NCBI GenBank assembly: GCA_009377645.1 | Contig: WHTQ01000001.1 | Coordinates: forward strand, 1-64,000 | Source: Micromonosporaceae bacterium | GTDB lineage: Bacteria > Actinomycetota > Actinomycetes > Mycobacteriales > Micromonosporaceae | Reading direction: 5' to 3' | Length of the DNA stretch: 64,000 nucleotides | Shown here: piece by piece, positions 25,370 through 33,493 of the stretch | How positions within the stretch are numbered: the first letter of the stretch is position 1 | How the letters are laid out: each line of letters starts with the position of its first letter | The notes under the pieces: model-generated | Databases searched by the model: none | Told to the model about the DNA's origin: nothing | Seen by the model: the letters and a program-made list of their open reading frames with translations, nothing else | Position numbers and translations under genes: made by a program

Positions 25370-27125
25370 GGTTCACTCCCCTTCGTCGGGTGATCGTGTG
25401 GACCAGGAATCCCAGCGCCCCGAACGTGAGGACCACGAACATCGACAGCGTCGCGAGCTGTGACTTGCCTCCGTCGTCGGACACCGACAGCAACAAGGTG
25501 GCGATGACTGGCGTGTCCGGCGTCACCAGGAAGACCGAGGTCTCCAGTTCCCGGGCGGTGATGAAGAACACGTAGGTCCAACCGGCCGCGATCGGGGCGA
25601 CCAGCAGCGGGCCGAGGATCCGGCGTCCGATCTGGAACGTACTGGCGCCGCTGACCCGGCCCGCCTCCTCCAGTTCCTTGTGGATGGACATGAAACCGGC
25701 CTCGCTGAACCGGATTCCCCAGGGCAGGAACCGGGTGACGTAGGCCAGGATAAGGATCGCGAGGGTTCCGTAGATCGGCACCGGCAGCCGGGCGTAGAGC
25801 TGCAGCAAGGCCAGGCCGATCACCAGCCCGGGCAGCGCGAGCGCGAAGGAGCCGAGCAGCGTGAGCGCGCGGCGCTGGCCGCCGGTGGCCAGGCGCAGGC
25901 CGATCCAGGACAGGGCGCTGGCGATCAGCATGATCAGGGCGGCTGCCACCACGGCGGTGACCACGCTGTTGACCATCGAGCGGCGCAGACCGTCGTACTC
26001 AAGCAGGCCGCCGTAGTGGCTCAGGGTGAACCCGGTGAAGTCCAGCCCGGCGTAGAACGGCTGCACCGAGGCCCAGACAACCACCGCCAGCGGGAGCACC
26101 ACCAGGGTCAGGAAGGCCGCTAGCTGCAGACCGAGCAGCACGAACCGGCCGCCGCCCAGCCGCACCGTGCGCGGCAGATGGCCTCGCCCGCGTACCGTCT
26201 GGTAGCGGGCGGCGTTGCTGGAGGCCCTGGCGTAGAGCCACAGGAACCCGACCACCAGGAGAACCAGCAGCACCGAGTGGGCGGTCGCGATGCTCTCGTC
26301 CGGCGGAAGCCGCTGGGTCGACAGCCAGATCTCGGTGGTCATCACGGTGACCCCGCCGGGCACTCCGATGATCACCGGCACCGAGAAGGACTCGAGCGTC
26401 CGCACCCCGGTGAGCAGGAGCACGGCCAGCACGCTGGGCAGCATCAGCGGCAGCAGCACCCGGCGCAGCAGCTGCCATCCACTGGCGCCGCTGGTCAGGG
26501 CCGCCTCCTCCAGGTTCCGGTCCACCGACTGCATCGGCCCGACCAGCAGGAAGAACGCGAGCGCGGCGTAGTTGGCGCCGTCCACCCAGATCATCCCGGC
26601 CAGGTTGTTGATGCTCAGTACGAAGTCCTGCACTCCGAACAGTTCCAGGAACCGCTCCAGCGGCGACTGCAGCACGCCGCCGCGGCCCAGCAACAGTTGC
26701 CAGCAGATCGCGTAGACCAGCGCCGGGATGGCGATCAGGCCGGTCGCGGTGACGTACCCGAGCGACCGGAGCGGTGCGTTGGTGCGGGTGGTGATGAACG
26801 CAAGAGCCCCGCCGATCAGCAGGGCGACCACTGCCGATCCGCCGCCGTAGAGGATCGTGGCGCCAGCGGTCCCGGTGATGCCGCCCTCCAGCAGCCGCCC
26901 GATCACCTCCGGGTAGGCCGACAACGACCAGTCGGTGCCGGTGACCAGCGTCCCCCGGCGCAGGCTGCCCACCACCAGGGAGACGACCGGAGGGGCGTAC
27001 AGGAAAACCAGCGCCAGCGCGGCGAGCAGGAACGGCGCCCAGCGCAGCCAGCGGCGGGTCGAGAACCGGGTGCCGGTCGTCGTGGTGCCGGTCGTCGTGC
27101 CCGTCGTCGTAGTCCTTGTCGTCAT
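25359..27125 (-). CDS. Two-domain ABC permease (FbpB-like)
   Basis: 588 residues, about 12 membrane helices in two homologous halves, each with an EAA loop (NLEEAALTSGASGWQLLRRVLLP and ELEEAGRVSGASTFQIGRRILGP). Tandem permeases like this serve Fe3+, thiamine or phosphonate importers. The first 20 residues are almost only Thr and Gly, coded by a low-complexity tract with a 15-bp direct repeat (27070-27084, 27085-27099). ATG at 27125. Functions with 24161-25369 and the binding protein 27165-28268. Confidence 0.92.
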   Translation of the reverse strand: MTTRTTTTGTTTGTTTTGTRFSTRRWLRWAPFLLAALALVFLYAPPVVSLVVGSLRRGTLVTGTDWSLSAYPEVIGRLLEGGITGTAGATILYGGGSAVVALLIGGALAFITTRTNAPLRSLGYVTATGLIAIPALVYAICWQLLLGRGGVLQSPLERFLELFGVQDFVLSINNLAGMIWVDGANYAALAFFLLVGPMQSVDRNLEEAALTSGASGWQLLRRVLLPLMLPSVLAVLLLTGVRTLESFSVPVIIGVPGGVTVMTTEIWLSTQRLPPDESIATAHSVLLVLLVVGFLWLYARASSNAARYQTVRGRGHLPRTVRLGGGRFVLLGLQLAAFLTLVVLPLAVVVWASVQPFYAGLDFTGFTLSHYGGLLEYDGLRRSMVNSVVTAVVAAALIMLIASALSWIGLRLATGGQRRALTLLGSFALALPGLVIGLALLQLYARLPVPIYGTLAILILAYVTRFLPWGIRFSEAGFMSIHKELEEAGRVSGASTFQIGRRILGPLLVAPIAAGWTYVFFITARELETSVFLVTPDTPVIATLLLSVSDDGGKSQLATLSMFVVLTFGALGFLVHTITRRRGVNHVR

Positions 27126-27164
27126 GGGGTGTCAGCTCCCGGGCCGGGTCCGCCGATCGGATCG

Positions 27165-28268
27165 TCAGCCGGCGCCGATGTAGCGGCTGAACAGCTCGTC
27201 CCAGCGCTCGTAACCGGCGTTGGCGCGCTCGTCGGTGAGCACCCACGCCGTGCGGCCCTCGATCGCCGGGTCCTGCTCAGCGAGCGACGGGTGGGTGGGC
27301 GTGTAGAGGTTGTCCTTCAACACCTGCTGACCCCCGTCGGCGGCGATCAGGAAGTCGTTGAACAGCACGGCGGCGTGGGGGTGCTGGGGCTCCGGCGGAA
27401 ACATGGTGGTCTGAAGCGAGACGAAGTAGGTGTCCCCGAGCATCGAGTAGGCAACCGGAGCGCCCTGGGCGGCCAGACCGTTCACGGTGTGCACCGAGCA
27501 GATGCACGCGTCGGCGGAGCCCGCCACCACCTCGTCCACAGTGCCGGCCTGACCAGTGGCCGCCATCTGCGGGTTCTGCTCGGAGAACCGCTCCAGGAAC
27601 TGGATCGCCTGCTCCTCGCCCAGCAGGTCGATCAACCCGCCGATCATCATCAGGCCAAGGCCGGGGCTGTTAGAGATGACGATCCGGTCTCGCCACCGCG
27701 GGTCCAGCAGGTCCTCCCACTGCGTGGGCACCTGGTTCTCGTCGACCCGGTCGGTGTTGTAGCCGAAGCTGCGAACGAACTGCGCGATGGCCACCTCCCG
27801 CCCTTCCGGGTCGACCCCCAGGTCGCCGGTGGGGTAGTCGGTCATCGCCGGGGAGTCCCACGGCACCGCGCCGATGCTTGCCCGGATCTGGGGACCGGAG
27901 CCGGACGGTGTGATGACGTCCGCCTCGTGCCGACCGGCGCGGTACTCCGTGATGACCCGCTGCGTGAGGTCCCGGTCGGCGGTCCGGAACAGGTCGACCG
28001 TGATGCCGGGGTATGCCGCTTCGAACGCGGTGGCGAGCGCCTCGGCGATATTGACGGTGAGGGTGGTGTACCAGACCACCTCGCCCTCGGCGAGGGCACC
28101 GTCCAGCAGCACCTCCTGCCGGTCCTCGCCGCGGTACTGGGCAAGCTCCGCGAAGGCCTCGCCGTCGCCGTCCGAGGACCCACTGTCGCAGGCGCCCAGG
28201 GCCACCCCCAGCGCGGCTACGCACGCGAGACTAGCCGTTATACGAACGTTCTCCCTAAAACCAGGCAT
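27165..28268 (-). CDS. ABC transporter substrate-binding lipoprotein (Fe/spermidine family 1)
   Basis: 367 residues. Signal peptide with lipobox VALGAC-D, Ser/Asp-rich linker, then a family-1 binding fold: GEVVWYTTLTVNIAEALATAFEAAYPGITVDLFR, SFGYNTDRV, WEDLLDPRWRDRIVI, and NDFLIAADGGQQVL. It resembles FutA/AfuA-type proteins but the Tyr ligands for Fe3+ are not evident, so an organic anion is as likely. First gene of the leftward operon that ends with gntR (17041). Confidence 0.9.
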   Translation of the reverse strand: MPGFRENVRITASLACVAALGVALGACDSGSSDGDGEAFAELAQYRGEDRQEVLLDGALAEGEVVWYTTLTVNIAEALATAFEAAYPGITVDLFRTADRDLTQRVITEYRAGRHEADVITPSGSGPQIRASIGAVPWDSPAMTDYPTGDLGVDPEGREVAIAQFVRSFGYNTDRVDENQVPTQWEDLLDPRWRDRIVISNSPGLGLMMIGGLIDLLGEEQAIQFLERFSEQNPQMAATGQAGTVDEVVAGSADACICSVHTVNGLAAQGAPVAYSMLGDTYFVSLQTTMFPPEPQHPHAAVLFNDFLIAADGGQQVLKDNLYTPTHPSLAEQDPAIEGRTAWVLTDERANAGYERWDELFSRYIGAG

Positions 28269-28318
28269 CTGACCGCCCTCCGGTTTAACCTCGCCCCACG
28301 GCGAAGGGGTGTCGTTGC

Positions 28319-28379
28319 ACGTTAACGGCAGGTTTCGTAGACTGTCAACAGTTGACTGTCACCAGTTTCCTGATACTGT
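28319..28379. promoter_or_regulatory. Divergent promoters sharing a palindromic operator
   Basis: GTCAACAGTTGAC (28344-28356) has perfect 6-bp arms around one base. On the plus strand TTGACT (28352-28357), 16 bp and TACTGT (28374-28379) form the CoA-transferase promoter. On the minus strand TTGACA (28343-28348), 18 bp and TAACGT (28319-28324) form the transporter-operon promoter. Both -35 boxes overlap the palindrome, so one bound protein, probably the GntR at 17041, would control both. Confidence 0.68.
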
Positions 28380-28413
28380 CCAGGTCAGCCGACGATCGGG
28401 AAGGGCGGCATCG

Positions 28414-29646
28414 ATGGAGAGCCCCGGGCGACAGCAGCCGGACCGCCAGGCCGGCGGCCCGCTCGCCGGAGTACGCGTCATCGACGCGTCGAGTTTCCTG
28501 GGCGGGCCCTACGCCGGGATGCTCCTCGCGGACTTGGGCGCCGACGTGGTGAAGCTGGAAGCGCCGCCACACGGTGACCCGAGCCGACGCCGGCAGGACC
28601 ACGACGGCTACAGCAGCACCTTCAGCGGTGTCAACCGCACCAAGCGCAGCGTGCTGATCAACCTGAAGGATCGACGTAGCCGCCCGGCCCTGCACGCGCT
28701 AGTGCGCAGCGCTGACGTCCTCCTGGTCAGCACCCGACCGAAGAACCGCACCAAGATCGGGCTCGACTACCAGTCGGTGAAGGCAGTCAACCCGAGGCTG
28801 GTCTACTGCTCGATCACCGGCTACGGGGAGACCCCGCTGACCAGCGACGTTCCCGCCTTCGACACCACCGCCCAGGCAATGTCCGGCCTGCTGCACCTGG
28901 TGATGCCCCAACTGCCCGAGGAGGTCAGCATCACCGCGTACCTGTCTGACTTGCTGGCCGGGCTCTACGCGTGCAACGCGGTGCTCGCCGCCCTGGTCGA
29001 GCGGGACCGGTCCGGCGTCGGGCAGGAGGTCCGCACCTCCCTGCTGGAGGCCTCGCTGGCCTTCGAAGTGTTCAACTTCTTCACCCTGTTCGCCGCCCAG
29101 GCCAACAAGTCGACGTACCGGACGGTCCGGCCCGCCGGCTACCTCCTCCGCGGCTCCGACGGGCTGCCCTTCGCGGTGCACGTTCCCCCGTCGCCCGAAC
29201 ACATCTGGCGCGACTTCGCCGCGGCGATGGACCTGCCCTCGGTGCGGGACGACGAGCGGTTCGCCACGAAGTCCGCCAGGTCGGCCAACTACCCTCTGCT
29301 GCATCGGATCATGGCCGGCCAGGCCAAGACCGCGCCCCGTGCACACTGGATGAAGCGGCTCACCGAGCGGGACGTGGCCAACGCCCCGATCTACCAACTC
29401 GACGAAGTGTTCAGCGATCCGCTCGTACAGGACGTGGGAATGCTGCGCTCCTACCCCGATCCGTGGGGGCGCGAGCAGCGCACGGTGAGCAGCGGGGTGA
29501 GCCTGAGCCGGACCGCGACGGTCGAGCCCTACCGCGCACCGCTGGCTGGCGAGCACAACCGGGAGGTGCTCCTTGCGCTCGGGTTCTCCGCCGACGACGT
29601 GGACGAGCTCGAGCAGGCAGGCGTGCTCTCGGCCACCCCTGGTTGA
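28414..29646 (+). CDS. CaiB/BaiF family (class III) CoA transferase
   Basis: 410 residues, moves CoA between acids through an aspartyl-CoA intermediate. Landmarks: GPLAGVRVIDASSFLGGPYAGMLLADLGADVVKLE, RTKRSVLINLK, ITGYGETPL and the catalytic Asp150 in PAFDTTAQAMSG. Start is ATG 28414 (GGAAGGG 10 bp upstream); the longer frame would begin upstream of the promoter. Divergent from, and probably co-regulated with, the region B operon, adding a second route of CoA activation. Confidence 0.9.
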   Translation: MESPGRQQPDRQAGGPLAGVRVIDASSFLGGPYAGMLLADLGADVVKLEAPPHGDPSRRRQDHDGYSSTFSGVNRTKRSVLINLKDRRSRPALHALVRSADVLLVSTRPKNRTKIGLDYQSVKAVNPRLVYCSITGYGETPLTSDVPAFDTTAQAMSGLLHLVMPQLPEEVSITAYLSDLLAGLYACNAVLAALVERDRSGVGQEVRTSLLEASLAFEVFNFFTLFAAQANKSTYRTVRPAGYLLRGSDGLPFAVHVPPSPEHIWRDFAAAMDLPSVRDDERFATKSARSANYPLLHRIMAGQAKTAPRAHWMKRLTERDVANAPIYQLDEVFSDPLVQDVGMLRSYPDPWGREQRTVSSGVSLSRTATVEPYRAPLAGEHNREVLLALGFSADDVDELEQAGVLSATPG

Positions 29647-29717
29647 ACACCGGCCGACGATCACCGGCTGCCCCCGGGTGCCGCGGCTCGTGCGCTTGGC
29701 TCTCGGTGGCCGGCTCG

Positions 29718-30632
29718 TCAGACGCCCGAGTCCGGCAGGCCGACGAGCCTGGCGCTGTCGTTCCACAGTGCTTGCGCTAGTTCGCCTTGGCGTGCCAGTT
29801 CGGACGGGTCCGGCCAGGTGAGCCGTCCTCTTCGCAGCGCGGCGTAGGTGCGCCCGGTTGGGGGTGTCGCGACGCCCAGCGCCAAGTCGGCCAAGCCGCG
29901 TCCCGCCGCGGTGCGGCTGTTGAGATTGCGGTTCAGTCTGCGCAGCGGCCACCCCACGGGTGTGCCCAGCAGCGACCACGCGATCCTCAAGGGAAACGAC
30001 AGGTGGTTGGCCAATCCGGTCCCGAACACCTGCCCTGGACAGTAGGCGACCACCGTGATTCGCCGCGTTTGGACCTCGGCGTGCTCGGACAACGATCGTA
30101 CGGTGAGCACGGTGCACAGCTTGGACGCGGTGTACGCCTGCTGACCCGCCTTGCGCGTCGAAGGGTCACGGTCGGGGTCGCGATCGGGATCCGCCAGCAG
30201 CTCCGCGTCGGCGTGACGCGGCGGCGCCAACCCGGCGCCCGTGGCGGGATCGTGTGTGCCGCTCGTGGTCAGCACGACGATTGCGTCGTCTGCCAGGGCG
30301 GGCAGCAGGAGGCGCAACAGCAGGTAGTGCGCGAGGTGATTGACGGCGAACGTCGTTTCGAAGCCGTCGACGGTCCGACCGGCGACATCGGGAAGGACCA
30401 CGCCGGCGTTGAGCACCAACGCGTCGATGGGGATGCCACCCACTCGCTCGCGGACCGACGCAGCGAATGCCTGCACGGAGTCGAGCTCCAGCAGGTCCAG
30501 CGCGACCGACTCGCCGGCTGATGTCGGTCGGCGGGCGCCCAGGATCAGCCGAGCGTCGCTCGACTGCCTCAGCCGCTCAGCGGCAACCGCCCCGAATCCT
30601 GACGTACCGCCGGTCATCACGATCGTTGACAT
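29718..30632 (-). CDS. Short-chain dehydrogenase/reductase
   Basis: 304 residues, Rossmann fold. TGGTSGFG nucleotide motif near residue 7, NAG in LVLNAGVV, catalytic YTASK, and LTTSGTHD supplying the Ser. ALGARRP after beta-2 suggests NADP+ preference. It carries a small acidic repeat DPDRDPDRDP. ATG 30632 with GAGAGG upstream; divergent from the TetR at 30757. Resembles retinol dehydrogenase/protochlorophyllide reductase-like SDRs; substrate unknown. Confidence 0.88.
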   Translation of the reverse strand: MSTIVMTGGTSGFGAVAAERLRQSSDARLILGARRPTSAGESVALDLLELDSVQAFAASVRERVGGIPIDALVLNAGVVLPDVAGRTVDGFETTFAVNHLAHYLLLRLLLPALADDAIVVLTTSGTHDPATGAGLAPPRHADAELLADPDRDPDRDPSTRKAGQQAYTASKLCTVLTVRSLSEHAEVQTRRITVVAYCPGQVFGTGLANHLSFPLRIAWSLLGTPVGWPLRRLNRNLNSRTAAGRGLADLALGVATPPTGRTYAALRRGRLTWPDPSELARQGELAQALWNDSARLVGLPDSGV

Positions 30633-30720
30633 GCGGTCCTCTCCGAATCTCACGCAGCCTGCGGCGCAGTTCTCGTGGTCATGTCTTGTGGTCACGGGAC
30701 CCGACCGAATCAAGCACCGA

Positions 30721-30747
30721 TTGAAACGATGTTTCATACGTTAACAT
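30721..30747. promoter_or_regulatory. Palindrome between SDR and tetR
   Basis: TGAAACGATGTTTCA (30722-30736) is an inverted repeat with perfect 6-bp arms and a 3-bp spacer, in the intergenic region between the divergent SDR and TetR genes. TAACAT (30742-30747) is a possible -10 for tetR. Likely the autoregulatory operator of the TetR at 30757. Confidence 0.6.
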
Positions 30748-30756
30748 GGTGGCATC

Positions 30757-31350
30757 ATGAAGCGCAACCCGCAGACTCGCGAGCGGCTGCTCGACGCCGC
30801 CGAGCGGCTCTTCCTGGAACGGGGCTTCCAGCAGACATCGACCCGCGACATCACCGAGGCCGCCCGCGCCAACCTGGCCGCGGTCAACTACTACTTCCGT
30901 TCCAAGCAGGACCTGATGGTCGCGGTCGCCGAGCGGGTCGTCGCCCCGGTCCTGCACGCCCAGGCCAGCCGGCTGGACGAGCTACAGGCCCGGTCCGCCC
31001 CAGCGACCGTTACCGAGCTGGTGGCCGCGTACGTCACCCCAATGGTGGAGCAGCGCGAGCGCCGCGGCGGGCAGCAGATCGCCAGGCTCATCGGACAGTC
31101 CATGTACGAGGACTTCGAATCGGTGCGCAGGGTGGTCGACCCGGTCGAGGCCCGGTTCCGGACAGAACTCGCGCGCGCCCTGCCCGACCTGCCCGCCGAC
31201 GAGCTCGAGCTGCGGTTCCGCGCCATGATCGGCGTCTTCATCATGTACGGGCTCGGCATCCTCACCCAGAGCCAACGTGACACGGAACCGGAGCAGCTGG
31301 CGGCCCGGATCACCACCGTCTGCACCGCCGCCCTCACCGCCACCTCCTGA
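30757..31350 (+). CDS. TetR family transcriptional regulator (CecR/YbiH-like C-terminus)
   Basis: 197 residues. N-terminal HTH: RERLLDAAERLFLERGFQQTSTRDITEAARANLAAVNYYFRSKQDL; the NYYFRSK form with C-terminal helices is typical of the group around AcrR/CecR. No ribosome-binding site stands out. Divergent from the SDR, which it probably represses through the palindrome in the gap. Confidence 0.88.
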   Translation: MKRNPQTRERLLDAAERLFLERGFQQTSTRDITEAARANLAAVNYYFRSKQDLMVAVAERVVAPVLHAQASRLDELQARSAPATVTELVAAYVTPMVEQRERRGGQQIARLIGQSMYEDFESVRRVVDPVEARFRTELARALPDLPADELELRFRAMIGVFIMYGLGILTQSQRDTEPEQLAARITTVCTAALTATS

Positions 31351-31410
31351 CCGGCTCCATCCGCCGGCCATCTACAGCAGACACATGTAGCTGCGGATTC
31401 GCCGGAACCC

Positions 31411-31509
31411 AGCACATCGCCCGGGCAGTTGCTGCGCCTGCTCGCCGGCGAGGCGATCGACCGCGCGCTGGTGCTCCCCACCGAGCTGGTGGTCCGGGAA
31501 TCCACCTAA
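31411..31509 (+). pseudogene. LacI-family regulator remnant (C-terminal end only)
   Basis: Frame +1 from 31411 reads a short tail with QLLRLLAGEAIDRALVLP followed by TELVVREST and a TAA at 31507-31509. This is the conserved end of LacI/GalR regulators (leucine-rich helix, then VLPTELVVREST). No upstream DNA-binding or ligand domain exists; tetR ends 60 bp before. The rest of the gene was lost. Confidence 0.6.
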
Positions 31510-31557
31510 GCTTGCGACGGGTGAGTACGATTCCGCAGAGCCTTGGAGGACCCGACC

Positions 31558-33459
31558 ATGCCCGACGAACCAGACCAGCCCGGCCGGGGACGGCGCGCGG
31601 TCACGCGTACCGGCTGGGTGCTGGTGGTGGCCGCGGCACTGGCGCTGGCGGCCACCCTGACCCCATTGCTGGCCTGGTCGCAGGCGGGCGACGAGCCGTC
31701 GCTGTGGGCGCGCAGCCTGCCGGCGGCGATCGCGGTGCTGGTGCTCGGGCCGGCCGCCAGCCTGGTGGTGGCGGTGGCCTGGGTACGCGCGCCGGCCGGC
31801 CGAGGCGGGGCGGTGCTGCTGGCGGTCGCCGCGGTGGTGGCTGGATGGGTCGCCTGGGTCCAGCTCTCCGGCGTCGCCGACCGGCAACTCGGCCCTGGCG
31901 GCCCGGTCGCGGTGCTCGCCGCGGCGGCGCTGATCGTGGGGTGGGTGCTGGTCGGGACCGGCTGGCCGGCCGCCGCGGTGACCGGTGGCGGGGTGGTGCC
32001 GTGGCTGGTCGCGGTCTGCGTGCTGGGGCTGCTGGTGGCCGCCGCCGTGCCGGCGGTCGGCTGGTACCGCACCGGCCGGTTGGTCGACCACACCACCGCC
32101 AGCCCACTGCCGGAGACGCCGGCCGCCGACCCCGCGGACCTGGCACGGGAGCGGTGGCGGGTGCCCGCACCAGGCGGCCAGCTGGTCGGGACCACCGGAC
32201 GGTACGTGGTGGTGCGCAGCGCCACTGCCGGGTCAGAGCCGGTTGGCACCGGTGTCCGGGTGGTGGACGGGGAGACCGGTGACGAGCACTGGCGCTACCG
32301 CCGCACCGACCTGGCCGCCGAGGTCGCCACGCTCAGCGGTGACGGCGCGGTGGTGGTGGTGCTGTTCACCGCGTACGACCAGCGGCGGCTGCTGGCCCTG
32401 GAGACCGCGACCGGGCAGCTGCGCTGGCAGCGCGACCTGCCCGCGGACGTGCTGGGGGCGGACTCGTTCGGGATCGACGCGCTGGTGGCCGGGGGCGTGG
32501 TCGCGCTCACCACCCAATGCGGCATCAGCGCCCGTCACCAGATCCGCGGTGAGCTCCTCGACTACCAATGCCAGGAAGAGCACGGCGAGGTGTGGGCGGT
32601 GGACGCCCAAACCGGCGAGACCCGCTGGCAGTGGGCACCGGAGCCGATCCCGCGCGATGGCGAGGCCGACGGACCGGCCGAGGCGCCCTGCTGGGGAGTA
32701 GCGGCGGCGCCGGCCGGCGACACGCTGGTGGTGCAGGTCGAGTGCCCGACCGAGTACTTCGACGGTGGCTTCGACCCGTGGTTCGGCCCAGCGCTCCAGC
32801 AGTTCGTCGGGCTCGCCGCCGACGACGGCACCGAGCGCTGGCGTCGCGAGCCGCCCGAGCTGGCGGACCACCGGCTCGGGCCGCGCGGGTATCCGCCGGA
32901 GGAGGAAGAGCCGGTGCTCCGGCCGCTCGGCGACGCCGTGCTGGCCCCGCTCGGCGGCGGGTATCAGGCGCCGGACGGCTCGATCATCGAGCTGCCGCCG
33001 CGCTGGGTGGCGCTGGCCGGCGCGGACGGCGCGGAACTGTCCACGATGGAGGTCGACGAGCTGCTAGCGGCCACCGATGAGCTGGCCATCTACGTCGAGG
33101 GCCAGGCGCCGGTCGAGGCGGTGGCGGTAGACCCGACCACCGGCGAACCGCGGTGGCGGTCGCGGCTGCCCAGCAACGGCTCCAGCCACGAGCAGAGGCT
33201 CGCGGCCACCTCCAGCCAGACCGGCTACCTACTCTGGTTCCGGGGCGAGCGGGTCGGGGACCAGCTTCGGCCGTCCGGCGAGGTCGCGATGGTCACCGTC
33301 GACCTCGCCGGCGGGGCGGTGACCGAGGCGGGCAGCCACGAGCTGGCGAACCTGGTCTGCCCGCGCGATCCGTGCGTGGGGCTGGCCGGCGGCGGGCTGG
33401 TGCTGGTCACCGTGCCACCGGAGGCACCGGACCAGGCAGCGCTGATCAGCCTCGGCTGA
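31558..33459 (+). CDS. Membrane-anchored PQQ-type beta-propeller protein
   Basis: 633 residues. N-terminus with about five hydrophobic segments (residues 15-190), then an extracytoplasmic beta-propeller with repeats such as VVDGETGDEHWRYR, ALETATGQLRWQRDLP, AVDAQTGETRWQW and VDPTTGEPRWRSRLP. Several Cys pairs suit an exported domain. Start ATG 31558 with GGAGG 8 bp upstream. No catalytic or PQQ-binding set is recognisable; probably a structural or sensory surface protein. Its neighbours are unrelated to it. Confidence 0.75.
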   Translation: MPDEPDQPGRGRRAVTRTGWVLVVAAALALAATLTPLLAWSQAGDEPSLWARSLPAAIAVLVLGPAASLVVAVAWVRAPAGRGGAVLLAVAAVVAGWVAWVQLSGVADRQLGPGGPVAVLAAAALIVGWVLVGTGWPAAAVTGGGVVPWLVAVCVLGLLVAAAVPAVGWYRTGRLVDHTTASPLPETPAADPADLARERWRVPAPGGQLVGTTGRYVVVRSATAGSEPVGTGVRVVDGETGDEHWRYRRTDLAAEVATLSGDGAVVVVLFTAYDQRRLLALETATGQLRWQRDLPADVLGADSFGIDALVAGGVVALTTQCGISARHQIRGELLDYQCQEEHGEVWAVDAQTGETRWQWAPEPIPRDGEADGPAEAPCWGVAAAPAGDTLVVQVECPTEYFDGGFDPWFGPALQQFVGLAADDGTERWRREPPELADHRLGPRGYPPEEEEPVLRPLGDAVLAPLGGGYQAPDGSIIELPPRWVALAGADGAELSTMEVDELLAATDELAIYVEGQAPVEAVAVDPTTGEPRWRSRLPSNGSSHEQRLAATSSQTGYLLWFRGERVGDQLRPSGEVAMVTVDLAGGAVTEAGSHELANLVCPRDPCVGLAGGGLVLVTVPPEAPDQAALISLG

Positions 33460-33493
33460 GGCGGAGGCGCGGGCACCTACTGGGACGTCCCTG

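Noticed and set aside
31372-32249. Minus-strand open frames over the beta-propeller gene
   Set aside because: Composition is Pro/Arg/Ala-rich without motifs; the plus-strand gene has hydrophobic helices, propeller repeats and a good ribosome-binding site.
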